From PALSA-1316 sp964499365 (GTDB taxonomy: Bacteria > Nitrospirota > Thermodesulfovibrionia > Thermodesulfovibrionales > UBA6898): a stretch of 64,000 bases of DNA. The notes under the pieces are model-generated. The model searched no databases. It saw nothing but the letters and a program-made list of their open reading frames with translations, and was not told the DNA's origin. Below are positions 31,463 to 40,487 of the stretch, one piece after another (position 1 is the stretch's first letter; each line of letters opens with the position of its first letter). The DNA lies in the NCBI GenBank assembly GCA_964499365.1, contig CAZCKU010000001.1:1-64000 (forward strand). The letters are read 5' to 3'. The translations under genes and the position numbers were made by a program.

Positions 31463-34402
31463 TTATTGGAATAGTATTGGCTCGCGGACAAGTCCCCTGA
31501 CGGCAAGACCCTTTACCGGAGTGTCTTTTTTTACAGAAATGATATGTTTCATATAGACCGCACCGGCCTTTTTGTCAATGCAGGCGCCCTGTTTGTGGAT
31601 GGTCTTTTTCCAGCCGGACAATGCCCCTGGATCATTCAGCGGCATTGCAGCCCCCCGCTCGTCAAGAAACGAGATGTTATTCTCGGGAGAGGCGATAAAG
31701 TCAGCAGGGATACAGCCCCCGGAACTTCGTATCTCCAACAGCGCGAACGTATTATGCATGAGGCCGGTCTCCGGTATTATGTCAGAAAACCCGAGGACCT
31801 GGACCGCCTCTTTGTTAAGAAAGGTGACGGTTATCTCGTAGGGCCCGTTCTTTGTCTGTTTGGTGCCGGTTTCCCAGAGCGGCGGTTTCATCTCCGTGGT
31901 GAGGAGTCCTCTCTCTGCGAGTGCGCGGTAAATATCCTGCCTGAAAAAGATGGCTGACGTGATCACGAGCAGCAGGATTGCGATGGCAGCGGCGAGCTGT
32001 CTGCCCCGACCGGCCTGCCGGATCCTCTCCGGGGCCTGAGGAACAGCAGTGTAGACTGCCGGCAGGTCTTCCCTCCGCTGTGCTTCTGAGCCTTCCCCGG
32101 GCCTCTTTGCAGGCTGCAACCCGGCGGTGATGGCCTGTTCAAGTCTTTCGGCGCTTTCTGCGATCATGGTGAATGATTTGTCAATATCATTCTTCAGCGC
32201 TGCCCGATCTGCCATGTCTTCATTTTTCAATAAATCCATCTTCTCTGAAAGCCTCTGTATTTCGAGGGCAACCGACGCACGTATGTCCTCCAATGTCGCT
32301 GCCTTTTGCAGCACCTCGGCCAGCCTGGCAGAGAGCGACTCGTTCTCTTCTCTGAGCCTGCTGATTTCCCCGCTTGGCGGAGGAGTTTCGTCCGCATGAT
32401 CGATGAGGGCCTTCTGCTGCGCCAGTGTCCCGGCAGCATCTCTGAGTTCCGCCTCAAGCGCATCATTCCGGCGGGTGAGTTCCCCGAGTTCCCGGTCCCT
32501 GAGGCGTACGCTCTCCCGCAGCGCCGAGATCTCCTCTCCGGAGGTCCTGGCAAGGAGCTGATGGTCTTCCTGGAGGCGGGCGTTTGCTTCGGTCAGTTCT
32601 TCAGCCTCGCGGACCTTAGCGTCGGCAATGGCCTGCTGCGCGGCGATCTGCTCGGACAGGGCCTCGATCTCCTTCCGGTCGCGGTCGCTGCCGGCCTCCA
32701 GATCCCTGATCTTCTCTTCTGCTCGCTGCGCCTTCTCCTGCGCCTCCGCAGCGTCGGCCTGCAGCCTGGCAGAGAGCGACTCGTTCTCTTCTCTGAGCCT
32801 GCTGATTTCCCCGCTCGGCGGAGGAGTTTCGTCCGCACGATCGATAAAGGCCTTCTGCTGCTCCAGCGCCCCGGTGGCATCTCCGAGTTCAGCCTCAAGT
32901 GCATCATTCCGGCGGGTGAGTTCCCCGAGTTCCCGGTCCCTGAGGCGTACGCTCTCCCGCAGCGCCGAGATCTCCTCTCCGGAGGTCCTGGCAAGGAGCT
33001 GATGGTCTTCCTGGAGGCGGGCGTTTGCTTCGGTCAGTTCTTCAGCCTCGCGGACCTTAGCGTCGGCAATGGCCTGCTGCGCGGCGATCTGCTCGGACAG
33101 GGCCTCGATCTCCTTCCGGTCGCGGTCGCTGCCGGCCTCCAGAACCCTGATCTTCTCTTCCGCGCGCTGCGCCTTCTCCTGCGCCTCCGCAGCGTCGGCC
33201 TTCAGTTTTTCCGTGTCGGAGACAAAATGCTCATGCAGTTCCTGGAGTATCATGTCCTTCCGCTGCATGGTATCTTCGAGGTCTGCCCGCATTGTCCGTT
33301 CCCGGGCGAGGGCTGTTTCGAGATGTTCTATCCTGTTCGCATCATGGTCCCGTGCGGCCTGCAGCTCCTGTTCTGCTGTGGAGTTGCCCTGACTGCCCTG
33401 CTCAAGGCGCTGCAGCAGCCCGCTGATGGTCTCGTCTTTGTCCCGCAGCGATGTGAGCAGTTCCGACATTTCAGATATCAATATCTCGCATTCCTGTTCC
33501 TTTTCCCTCAAGGCCTCCCGAAGCGACTGGTGGTCGTGATAGTCGCTCAATGAAAAAACGCCTTTGCGGGCCTCCTCGTCGGTCGCTCTCAGTGCTTCAA
33601 GCAGCGACCGGTGGTATTCCCTGAGTGAGAAGATCTCCCGCTGGGCATCGTCCAGTTTCACAAGGATTTCCTCTTTTTCGGTCACCCCGATTTCCGAGGC
33701 CCGGGAGATCCTCTGCTCGAGACCTGTCAATGAATGCTCCATTTCGAGCAGCTTATGTTCAAGCGGCCCGTGAATATCCGGCGTATCTGTCTGTTCTTTT
33801 GCGATTCCGGCTGTTTCGGATGTAAGGACCGTGTTCTGTTCCTTCAGTTTTTCCATGTTGCGGTGGAGGGTCTCTATTTCAAGGTCCTTCTGCCCCAGGG
33901 TTTCTTCGAATTCCCTCCGGATATCCTCAATGAGTCTGTTGCCCTGTCCCGTCCGGTCTCCGCTCAACGTGCCTTCGTCGATCTTCTCCGAAGCTGTCCT
34001 GTTGCCGTATATCCCTGCGTACTGAGCTTCCAGGCTTGAGCACTGCCTTTCTAGGTTCTTTATCCGGTCGGTAGCCGTGCTCAGATACGAGCTTGTCTCG
34101 TTGATCATGAGCTGCTTTATTTCCATCTGCCGCAAAAGTTCCTGTATCCTGTGGTCTTTTGCGGTATAGTCCTCGAGGAGGAATTCGTTCTCCTTGGTAA
34201 GTTCGTCACGTTCTCTTTCGAGAGACTCGATAGCCTTTTTCAGCTCTACCGCCTCGATATTCATGCTGATATCCAGCTCGGCAAGCCGGTCGTGGAGTGC
34301 CTTGTTCTCCTCCAGGATTTCGGCCAGTTTCCGTGCGAGCGCCGCACCCCCGTCTTCCGGAGTCTGCCCCCCCTGTCCCTGGCCGGGATATTCAGTATGC
34401 AT
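31463..34402 (-). CDS. 979-residue coiled-coil protein with a single C-terminal membrane anchor
   Basis: Residues 1-790 are almost entirely heptad-rich coiled coil, high in Glu, Lys, Arg, Leu and Ala. One transmembrane helix lies at about 801-820 (LAAAIAILLLVITSAIFF). A 159-residue domain follows that should be periplasmic and contains two Cys. The layout is a long cytoplasmic rod held to the inner membrane. A 147-residue segment is duplicated in tandem (see the repeat at 32321). The start ATG 34402 has GAGG ten bases upstream; a TTG at 34411 is less likely. The gene lies between the PilZ-DnaJ gene and the GAF-GGDEF gene, pointing to a scaffold in a c-di-GMP-linked structure. No family name is known to me. 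Confidence 0.82.
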   Translation of the reverse strand: MHTEYPGQGQGGQTPEDGGAALARKLAEILEENKALHDRLAELDISMNIEAVELKKAIESLERERDELTKENEFLLEDYTAKDHRIQELLRQMEIKQLMINETSSYLSTATDRIKNLERQCSSLEAQYAGIYGNRTASEKIDEGTLSGDRTGQGNRLIEDIRREFEETLGQKDLEIETLHRNMEKLKEQNTVLTSETAGIAKEQTDTPDIHGPLEHKLLEMEHSLTGLEQRISRASEIGVTEKEEILVKLDDAQREIFSLREYHRSLLEALRATDEEARKGVFSLSDYHDHQSLREALREKEQECEILISEMSELLTSLRDKDETISGLLQRLEQGSQGNSTAEQELQAARDHDANRIEHLETALARERTMRADLEDTMQRKDMILQELHEHFVSDTEKLKADAAEAQEKAQRAEEKIRVLEAGSDRDRKEIEALSEQIAAQQAIADAKVREAEELTEANARLQEDHQLLARTSGEEISALRESVRLRDRELGELTRRNDALEAELGDATGALEQQKAFIDRADETPPPSGEISRLREENESLSARLQADAAEAQEKAQRAEEKIRDLEAGSDRDRKEIEALSEQIAAQQAIADAKVREAEELTEANARLQEDHQLLARTSGEEISALRESVRLRDRELGELTRRNDALEAELRDAAGTLAQQKALIDHADETPPPSGEISRLREENESLSARLAEVLQKAATLEDIRASVALEIQRLSEKMDLLKNEDMADRAALKNDIDKSFTMIAESAERLEQAITAGLQPAKRPGEGSEAQRREDLPAVYTAVPQAPERIRQAGRGRQLAAAIAILLLVITSAIFFRQDIYRALAERGLLTTEMKPPLWETGTKQTKNGPYEITVTFLNKEAVQVLGFSDIIPETGLMHNTFALLEIRSSGGCIPADFIASPENNISFLDERGAAMPLNDPGALSGWKKTIHKQGACIDKKAGAVYMKHIISVKKDTPVKGLAVRGLVREPILFQ
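32321..33202. repeat. Two tandem 441-bp near-identical units inside the coiled-coil gene
   Basis: Landmarks recur exactly 441 bases apart: CAGCCTGGCA at 32321 and 32762, and GTCGGCAATG at 32621 and 33062. The unit encodes 147 residues, which is 21 heptads, so the duplication keeps the coiled-coil register. The two copies differ at only scattered bases, suggesting a recent or gene-converted event. Confidence 0.9.
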
Positions 34403-34414
34403 GTCTCTCAAGCC

Positions 34415-36091
34415 TCATTGAAGTGACAGCAGGCCTTCCTGTGCCCGTCTGTTCGCCTTGTTGATCTGGAGCGCCTTGATAAAACTGGTTTTTGCCCTCA
34501 GGAGCATCCCGAGACTGATATAGAGATGGCCGAGCTCGGCGTTATACTCATCATTGTCAGGGGCAATCTTGCACGCCCTGCAGAGGGCCCTTTCAGCGTC
34601 CTTGAGTCTGTTGCTGTCTCTCAGCGCGAGGCCGTGAAAAAAATGATATTCGGCCTTTGTATTGTCAAAGGAGGCCGCTTCCCTGAAATCTCTTGCCGCC
34701 TCATCGAGATTTCCGCTGCCATAATGGGCATGCCCCTCGTTGAATTTCTTATGTGCGAGCTCAGTCCTTGACATGCCGGGCGGCTTCCCGGAAAGCGTTC
34801 GGTCGTACCCCGTTCTTTTTTCCCTGCTGCTCAGGACGCTGTAGGCCTTTATGAGGTGCGCATAGATGGAATGGAGCTTTCCCTTGATGTCTTCATCAAG
34901 ATAAAAGTGCCTGTCCGGATGGTATTCTTTTGCAATACGATAGAAGGCGTTTCTCAGTTCGTCATCGGTTGCTGAATCGGCAACGCCGAGAATCGAGTAA
35001 TAATCCAGCCCCGGGAATTTGTTGTGAAGCTCCTCGATGCTGTCGAGCAGCCCGGGGGGCGGTTCAGACCTGCTGATAATATACTCGAACGGCGCCGCTC
35101 CCGCCGCTATCTGCCTGTCCACGGGCTCTATGATTGCCGTGTTCATCAGGGCCGAGAGCGACCTCCGGACGGTTGAGTCATCGAGCCCGGTGATGGCCGC
35201 TATGTCCTGTATAGTCCTCTTGCCGTCGATGCATGAAAGTATCTGTTTGTCCTCTTCATCAAAGGATATGTCCTGAAAAAGGTCGAGCGGATTTTCGGAG
35301 AAGGCGATGATGGTCCCGGGCGGAAGATCGATATAATCCTTGAGCTGCTCCAGGCATTCCGTTCTCTTCAGCCCCCGGTAGATTATCTGTCCGCTCGGCA
35401 GTTTGAGGCGTATGATCTTCTCCGCCGGCAGCAGATCCTCGTGGAATTCGAAGGTGCCGTCGGACAGCGTAAAGAGGTCCAGGAGTATCTCCTCGACCTG
35501 GTGCTGTACTGCCCAGGCAAGGTCCTTTGGTTCCAGGGCCTTTATTTCGACAAGGAGCGCCCCCTGCTTCTTGCCCGTCATCGAGATGAGCTTTGCCGTA
35601 ATGTCGTACGCAGTCTGCGTGATCCGCCCCTCGCGCAGCAGGATATCACCCAGCCGCTCCTCCTTCTGGTTCGACCGCGCGAATATGATGTCGCCGTTTC
35701 TCAGGTATATATTTTTTTCGACAGGACCGCTTGTTACCCTGAGAGTCCCGTTCCTGAGCGAGCGCTGCAGTCCGATGAGGATATCGGCAAGCCTGAAATT
35801 GGCCAGGGAGCCGCTGAGAGGCGCCAGCTTGTGAAGGCCAAGCCTGAGGCCCGAAGGGGTTACCGAGGCCCATTCCACCTCGCAGTTTCCGTGGATCGCA
35901 AGATCGTTGTTGTCGACATTCAGGACATCCCCTTTGCTGATCTGGACATTGCTCCTGAGCATGACGCCTATGCCGTCAAGGGAATAGTCGACGATTTCAA
36001 CGGTATGCGCGTTCTTCCCGTCCGAGACTTTTGCGGAAAGTTTCTTCCTGTATCTTCTGAAGTACCTGTTTTCCCTTGTTTTTTTTCCCAC
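34415..36091 (-). CDS. PilZ-PATAN-DnaJ-TPR multidomain protein
   Basis: The 558-residue cytoplasmic protein joins four modules. PilZ (about 8-90) has RRYRKK (12-17) and DYSLDG (35-40), so c-di-GMP binding is plausible. A DUF4388/PATAN-type region follows (about 92-325; LANFRLADILIGLQRS, LRNGDIIFARS-like). A J-domain (about 362-430) keeps HPD at 391-393, needed to stimulate a DnaK. TPR-like repeats fill 445-558. PATAN domains appear in social-motility and polarity regulators. The stop lies 12 bases from the coiled-coil start, so the genes form an operon. No dnaK is in the window. Confidence 0.85.
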   Translation of the reverse strand: MGKKTRENRYFRRYRKKLSAKVSDGKNAHTVEIVDYSLDGIGVMLRSNVQISKGDVLNVDNNDLAIHGNCEVEWASVTPSGLRLGLHKLAPLSGSLANFRLADILIGLQRSLRNGTLRVTSGPVEKNIYLRNGDIIFARSNQKEERLGDILLREGRITQTAYDITAKLISMTGKKQGALLVEIKALEPKDLAWAVQHQVEEILLDLFTLSDGTFEFHEDLLPAEKIIRLKLPSGQIIYRGLKRTECLEQLKDYIDLPPGTIIAFSENPLDLFQDISFDEEDKQILSCIDGKRTIQDIAAITGLDDSTVRRSLSALMNTAIIEPVDRQIAAGAAPFEYIISRSEPPPGLLDSIEELHNKFPGLDYYSILGVADSATDDELRNAFYRIAKEYHPDRHFYLDEDIKGKLHSIYAHLIKAYSVLSSREKRTGYDRTLSGKPPGMSRTELAHKKFNEGHAHYGSGNLDEAARDFREAASFDNTKAEYHFFHGLALRDSNRLKDAERALCRACKIAPDNDEYNAELGHLYISLGMLLRAKTSFIKALQINKANRRAQEGLLSLQ

Positions 36092-36239
36092 GGTTTGAAT
36101 TATATTTTAATAATGACTAAATATCAATGCCTTTTCCCTTATCAGGACGGCAGGTGCATGCCTGCAGGTGTCAGTTTGTCTGCGGAAAAAGGCTGGAAAG
36201 AGGATAGGGATACAGGCAACCGGGAGAGTTGCCCCGTGC

Positions 36240-36530
36240 CTATGGCAGGTTGTTTTTTTCGATCAGCTGTGTGCCGGCCATATAAATGCCGCCGATATTT
36301 TTGATCCACATGACGACGCCCTGGCTCCGCTGGAGCAACTGGCTCTTGAATTCGAGTACGTACCCAGATTTCAGGGGATAGCGCGTGATAAAACAGAGAC
36401 CGGTCTTTGACTTGTTGATAACCTTCCCGGTGAGGTTGAGGAATTTCAGCTTCCCGTCTTTCAGGGTCACAACGGTATATTCCACGAATTCGTGGCAGGC
36501 GCTCCTGTCTGAGTCTCTCTCGGCAGACAT
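36240..36530 (-). CDS. Small PilZ-like domain protein
   Basis: The 96-residue protein has the beta-barrel pattern of PilZ and keeps the second c-di-GMP motif as NKSKTG, followed by LCFITRYPLKSGYVLEF. The first RxxxR motif is not evident in its N-terminus, so ligand binding is uncertain. The ATG at 36530 has GGAGG four bases upstream; the frame runs 16 codons further without support. It lies 148 bases upstream of the PilZ-PATAN-DnaJ gene on the same strand, so it may belong to the same transcription unit. Confidence 0.75.
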   Translation of the reverse strand: MSAERDSDRSACHEFVEYTVVTLKDGKLKFLNLTGKVINKSKTGLCFITRYPLKSGYVLEFKSQLLQRSQGVVMWIKNIGGIYMAGTQLIEKNNLP

Positions 36531-36858
36531 GTCACCTCCAAAATACTCCGGTTCACGGGTTCTGCAGCAGCCTTGCATACGTCAGGCATCACTTATATTA
36601 TACCCGCTGAATGCAGCCGCATCTACTTAAATATTCTTAATAAACCGGGGAGTTATAGACTTCGCCCCTTGAGGATATCCGGCTTCACCCGGCAGGATAG
36701 GACCGCCTGTCTTACTCCAACGATTCCGGCATGAAGACCCTCAGTCTAACTGTGCGCAGCCCGAATGCTCTCCCTGTCCCCCCAGGCGGCAATGGACGCC
36801 ATCGATGTATCTGTCCTGTTTATGAGGCATTCAGGTAAACTAGGGGTGTGGGTGTTCA
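36531..36858. promoter_or_regulatory. Gene-free spacer with a candidate promoter for the PilZ cluster
   Basis: On the minus strand TATAAT lies at 36597-36602, about 70 bases upstream of the small PilZ gene; the -35 is poor. The remaining sequence shows no gene, repeat or hairpin I would defend. Confidence 0.4.
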
Positions 36859-37059
36859 ATGACAAAAGATCGTCGGTATCCTGACCCTTCAGGGGAAGAC
36901 CGCATCGCGGATGAAAATACCGCAGGCAAGAAGGCCGAAACAGTGCCAGGAGATGCGTGCCGCTGCAAGGAGGTCGCGCGAAAAACCCCCGCTGAATTGC
37001 TGAAACTTGCCCTGGACGACCTGGCCTTCTGGAAGAAACGGGGGCACCATAACCGGTGA
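36859..37059 (+). CDS. Small charged hypothetical protein
   Basis: The 66-residue ORF is rich in charged residues and ends with the helix-like TPAELLKLALDDLAFWKKRGH. It has two Cys (ACRCKE). There is no strong ribosome site. It ends 100 bases before the spermidine-synthase-like gene on the same strand. The helix and the placement make it plausible, but it may not be real. Confidence 0.4.
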   Translation: MTKDRRYPDPSGEDRIADENTAGKKAETVPGDACRCKEVARKTPAELLKLALDDLAFWKKRGHHNR

Positions 37060-37158
37060 TTGCTCTATGAGACTGCCGGGAGAGGTGACAGTGCCTCAGC
37101 GGGAGGTGACCGTTTTTGCGGTCTGCCCTGTTCAACGGTGCGGGTCGGCGGGTCGGCC

Positions 37159-37836
37159 ATGATCCCCTGGGAGCTGGTCGACACTGCCCTGGTGCCTGGT
37201 GATGGCAAGGAGCTCCGTTTGTACCGGCGGGGCAGGGAGTTCTCGATCCGGATTGACCGCCAGGAGCTCATGAACAGCTCTGTGCACGGGTCGGAGGATG
37301 CGCTGGCCGAACTTGCCTGCGGCCGGATTGCGCACAGGCCCGGCCCCCGGGTGCTGATAGGGGGGCTCGGCATGGGATATACCGTTGCGGCAACCCTCCG
37401 CCAGGTCGGAACGGAGGGTCAGGTGGTTGTGGCTGAACTGGTGCCTGCAGTTGTGGCATGGAACCGGGGAGTTCTCGGTGTCCTGGCAGGACATCCCCTG
37501 CGGGATGGCAGGGTTAGCGTGCGTGAGGCTGATGTTGCCGAGATTCTTCAGTCTGCGCAGCAGGCGTATGAGGCCATTCTCCTTGATGTTGACAATGGTC
37601 CGGAGGGTCTGAGCCGGAAGGCCAACGACTGGCTTTACTCAGCAGAAGGATTGAAGGCCTCTTTCTCGGCGCTCAGGCCTGGGGGAGTCCTTGCCGTCTG
37701 GTCTGCCGCTCCTGACCGGGGCTTTACCCGGCGTCTGCGAGCGGCCGGCTTTGCAACTGAAATAATGCAGGTACGGGCCAGAGGCCCGAGAAAAGGCGGG
37801 CACCATACGATATGGCTCGCAAGCCGAACCTTATGA
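37159..37836 (+). CDS. Spermidine synthase-like SAM-dependent protein
   Basis: The 225-residue protein has the Rossmann fold of spermine/spermidine synthases. Its nucleoside-binding loop is VLIGGLGMGYT, followed by an acidic strand end (VVVAELVPAVV) and LLDVDNGPEG. Unlike true spermidine synthases, it lacks the catalytic Asp-rich GGGDG and YHDxxS landmarks, so it may be a methyltransferase or an orphan aminopropyltransferase relative. The start at 37159 (MIPWELVDTALVP) is chosen by family likeness; the frame runs upstream to 37060. greB follows 42 bases on. Confidence 0.75.
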   Translation: MIPWELVDTALVPGDGKELRLYRRGREFSIRIDRQELMNSSVHGSEDALAELACGRIAHRPGPRVLIGGLGMGYTVAATLRQVGTEGQVVVAELVPAVVAWNRGVLGVLAGHPLRDGRVSVREADVAEILQSAQQAYEAILLDVDNGPEGLSRKANDWLYSAEGLKASFSALRPGGVLAVWSAAPDRGFTRRLRAAGFATEIMQVRARGPRKGGHHTIWLASRTL

Positions 37837-37878
37837 GGAGGCAGGCGGGGATGACGATGATTCCTGAAGAGCGGGGAG

Positions 37879-38373
37879 ATGATGAAGGCACCAGCTAAAG
37901 CCGGGAGATTGACCTATATCACCCCTGAGGGGCAGAGGCGTTTAAGTGAAGAACTGTCGTATCTCTGGAAGGTGAAGCGGCCCCAGGTGACGCAGGCGGT
38001 TGCCGAGGCTGCTGCGATGGGGGACCGGTCCGAAAACGCCGAGTATATCTACGGCAAGAAGCAGCTCAGACAGATAGATGCAAGGCTGCGTTTCCTGACA
38101 AAGAGACTGGAAGCACTGACCGTCGTGGACAGGAAACCGGCGGATACGTCCCGGGTATATTTCGGAGCATGGGTCGAGGTCGAGGATATGGAGGGAAATG
38201 CCTGCGAATACCGGATCGTCGGCCCCGATGAAACAGATGCCGAGAAGAATTTCATCAGCATCGACTCCCCGATGGCAAAGGCCCTGCTTCGCAGGGAAGA
38301 GGGAGATGAGGTTGAGGTGATCAGGCCCAACGGGACCGCGACCTTTGTTATAGTCTCGATCCGCTATGCATAG
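37879..38373 (+). CDS. greB: Transcript cleavage factor GreB
   Basis: The 164-residue protein has an N-terminal coiled coil bearing the acidic tip region AAMGDRSENAEYIYGKKQLR, and a C-terminal FKBP-like domain. The YIYGKKQLR sequence is the GreB type rather than GreA. GreB enters the RNA polymerase channel and induces cleavage of backtracked transcripts. Two ATGs in a row follow GGGGAG; the first is used. It is probably co-transcribed with the spermidine-synthase-like gene. Confidence 0.93.
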   Translation: MMKAPAKAGRLTYITPEGQRRLSEELSYLWKVKRPQVTQAVAEAAAMGDRSENAEYIYGKKQLRQIDARLRFLTKRLEALTVVDRKPADTSRVYFGAWVEVEDMEGNACEYRIVGPDETDAEKNFISIDSPMAKALLRREEGDEVEVIRPNGTATFVIVSIRYA

Positions 38374-38403
38374 ATCCTGCCCTGTTGTTGTGTTGACCCT
38401 CTG

Positions 38404-39513
38404 TCAGGCAATGACCGCGTTTCTGAGCTTCGCGGCAGCGTCCTCCGGAGATATCGTATTGACATAAAGGCCTGATCCCAGCTCAAATCCCGTCGGGATA
38501 CTCGTGCGGGGGCATATCTCAATATGCCAGTGATATGCAGGGAGGCTGTCCTCATATCCGGGTCCGTGCGGCAGGGAATGGATGAAGAAGTTGTATTGCA
38601 CGCCTCCGAGAACTGCATTGAGCCGAGACATGGTCCTTCTGAAGATCTCTGCCAGGTCGGCGAGGTCTGCCGCGCTGATGTCCAGATAATCGGCCTGGTG
38701 AGCCAGCGGCAGGATATGGACCTCCCATTCATAACGGCTGGCAAAGGGCTTCACCGCGATAAACCGTTTGCTCTGTTCGATGACATACTGACCCACACTG
38801 ATCTTCCTGCGGACCTGCCCTGAGGTCCTGTCATACAGGGTCGCCTCAAAGGTGAGCGCCTCGTCGATCAGGCTGCAGAATATGCATTGGCGGCGGGACT
38901 CATAGTGCGCGGTGCTGCTCCTGACCTCGGCCTGCACATTGTCCGGGACCACCGGCAGCGCGATTATCTGGCTGTGTGTATGGCCGATGCTGGCGCCTGC
39001 TGCAGGCCCGAAGTTCTTGAACACGAGGACATATCTCAGGCGGCTGTCATGGTGATACAGCTGTTCCATCCTGTCTCGGTAGGTTGCCAATACAAGCGCA
39101 AGGTGTCCGGCCGTCATCTCGTGTATCCTGATGCCGTGCGATGCGTGATCGATGATAACCTCGTGGCGTCCGTAGCCGTCGATCGCCTGCTGCAGGCCGA
39201 AGGTGAAGTCAGGGGCCCCGTGGTCATTCCCCAGTACCGGGTAAAGGTTTTCGACGATGCGGAGCTGCCAGTCCTCCCCTGCAGGTATCTCAGCGATTGG
39301 CGCCGGCGTCTTCGACTCGTTCCCGCGGCAGAAGGGGCAGGTCTCAACATGGGGCCGGCTGTCGTGCGGTGCCGGTGGTTCCTCTTTTTTGGGCCTCATG
39401 CTGCGTGCGGTGGCCACGAGTACGGATTCGCTCGGCACGATCGGGTTGATGCGGATTTCACGAACAACTGCTGGTGTTGCCGGGTGGGGGTGCCTGTCCG
39501 GTTCCTGACTCAT
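38404..39513 (-). CDS. galT: Galactose-1-phosphate uridylyltransferase family protein
   Basis: The 369-residue HIT-superfamily enzyme has Zn-type Cys pairs CPFCRG and CIFC. The nucleotidylation site is GASIGHTHSQIIALP, where the usual His-Pro-His reads His-Thr-His. A second metal-binding YHWHIEICPR follows. GalT moves UMP between UDP-glucose and galactose-1-phosphate in the Leloir pathway. Related enzymes use ADP-glucose, so the donor is not certain. GGGGAGAG precedes the ATG. No other galactose gene is adjacent; it may serve sugar-nucleotide supply for surface glycans. Confidence 0.88.
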   Translation of the reverse strand: MSQEPDRHPHPATPAVVREIRINPIVPSESVLVATARSMRPKKEEPPAPHDSRPHVETCPFCRGNESKTPAPIAEIPAGEDWQLRIVENLYPVLGNDHGAPDFTFGLQQAIDGYGRHEVIIDHASHGIRIHEMTAGHLALVLATYRDRMEQLYHHDSRLRYVLVFKNFGPAAGASIGHTHSQIIALPVVPDNVQAEVRSSTAHYESRRQCIFCSLIDEALTFEATLYDRTSGQVRRKISVGQYVIEQSKRFIAVKPFASRYEWEVHILPLAHQADYLDISAADLADLAEIFRRTMSRLNAVLGGVQYNFFIHSLPHGPGYEDSLPAYHWHIEICPRTSIPTGFELGSGLYVNTISPEDAAAKLRNAVIA

Positions 39514-39746
39514 CGCTCTTTCTCTCCCCTTAATGGTATATATTTCGCCGCCTGATGGGACTATACGGACAGCAGCGGCATTATACTATGCCGCCGGGGA
39601 AGATTGCCAGAAACGGTGAAGATTGTGCGGGGAAGATTGCTCTGCCGGCATGACGAAATTCTGCGCCAGCAGTTATAATTTATGGCGCGGCGAATACAGC
39701 GTATGCACGATGCCCTGAACGGGGCACCGTATCCAGAGGAATAAAC

Positions 39747-40439
39747 ATGTCAGACATCAGAATGTATGCCGTCTATGCGGTGTTTTACGAACTCAACAGG
39801 CGTGAACTCAGGAAAAAGCTCGACCGGTATCCGGCGGAGATGCACTATTCCGTTGTCCTGGCGAACAGCATCATCGGTTCGGAAAATGCGAAACGGGTGA
39901 AGGAGACCCCTGAGGCCGCTGTGCGGGAAGGGAATGAATTTGTGGCAAGGATGCTTGAGGTGGCCGGTCCTGGTTCTGATTCCGGTCCGGGGCAGGATGA
40001 GGGCTTTGCGGAGGTCCTCGAAACGCACCTGATCGAAACGATACAGGACGAACTCAGGTGCTGTTGTCCCAACTGCGTGAACTTCACCACGTGTCTTGCT
40101 CTGGAAGATCTGACCCTGGGAAGGCTGTTTCAGCGGCGTGTCCTGGGCGAAGAGACCGCTGAAATCAAAAAAGAGATAGCCCTTGAAACCGAAAAGACGC
40201 TCGGACGTACGCCGTATATAGATGTGGACAATGCCCCGGACCTTTGCAGAGACTTCAGGCACCAGTATGCTGTCTCCGGCATAGGGGAGGTCTTCAGCCG
40301 CTATGCCGATATAGCCCAGGGGCTTCGGGAGGCCTTCGGGCTTGATTACCGGAGGGTCCAGCAGGCGATGATTCTGATCAATATGGAGTTCGCACGGAAG
40401 AACAGCGGGGCTGAAGGTGATGCCTCTGCAGCGGGCTGA
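39747..40439 (+). CDS. Hypothetical protein with a Cys cluster
   Basis: The 230-residue soluble protein begins with a helical region (MYAVYAVFYELNRRELRKKL). In the middle it carries CCCPNCVNFTTCLALE, a five-Cys group likely to bind Zn or an Fe-S cluster. The C-terminal half is helical. I do not recognise the family. GAGGAATAAAC precedes the ATG. It lies 48 bases before the ABC-F gene on the same strand. Confidence 0.7.
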   Translation: MSDIRMYAVYAVFYELNRRELRKKLDRYPAEMHYSVVLANSIIGSENAKRVKETPEAAVREGNEFVARMLEVAGPGSDSGPGQDEGFAEVLETHLIETIQDELRCCCPNCVNFTTCLALEDLTLGRLFQRRVLGEETAEIKKEIALETEKTLGRTPYIDVDNAPDLCRDFRHQYAVSGIGEVFSRYADIAQGLREAFGLDYRRVQQAMILINMEFARKNSGAEGDASAAG

Positions 40440-40487
40440 AATAGTAAGCAGCCAGGACATTCTGAATAACCAGGGGAGAGGTGCATA

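Noticed and set aside
32321..33202. Tandem repeats considered as a CRISPR or satellite array
   Set aside because: The unit is 441 bp with no spacers, keeps frame and heptad phase, and lies inside an ORF. It is a coding duplication. The same logic rejects the 84-bp units at 58331.
32306..33553. Long plus-strand ORF (415 codons) opposite the coiled-coil gene
   Set aside because: It is a shadow of the duplicated repetitive coiled-coil sequence; it has no ribosome site or recognisable domain.
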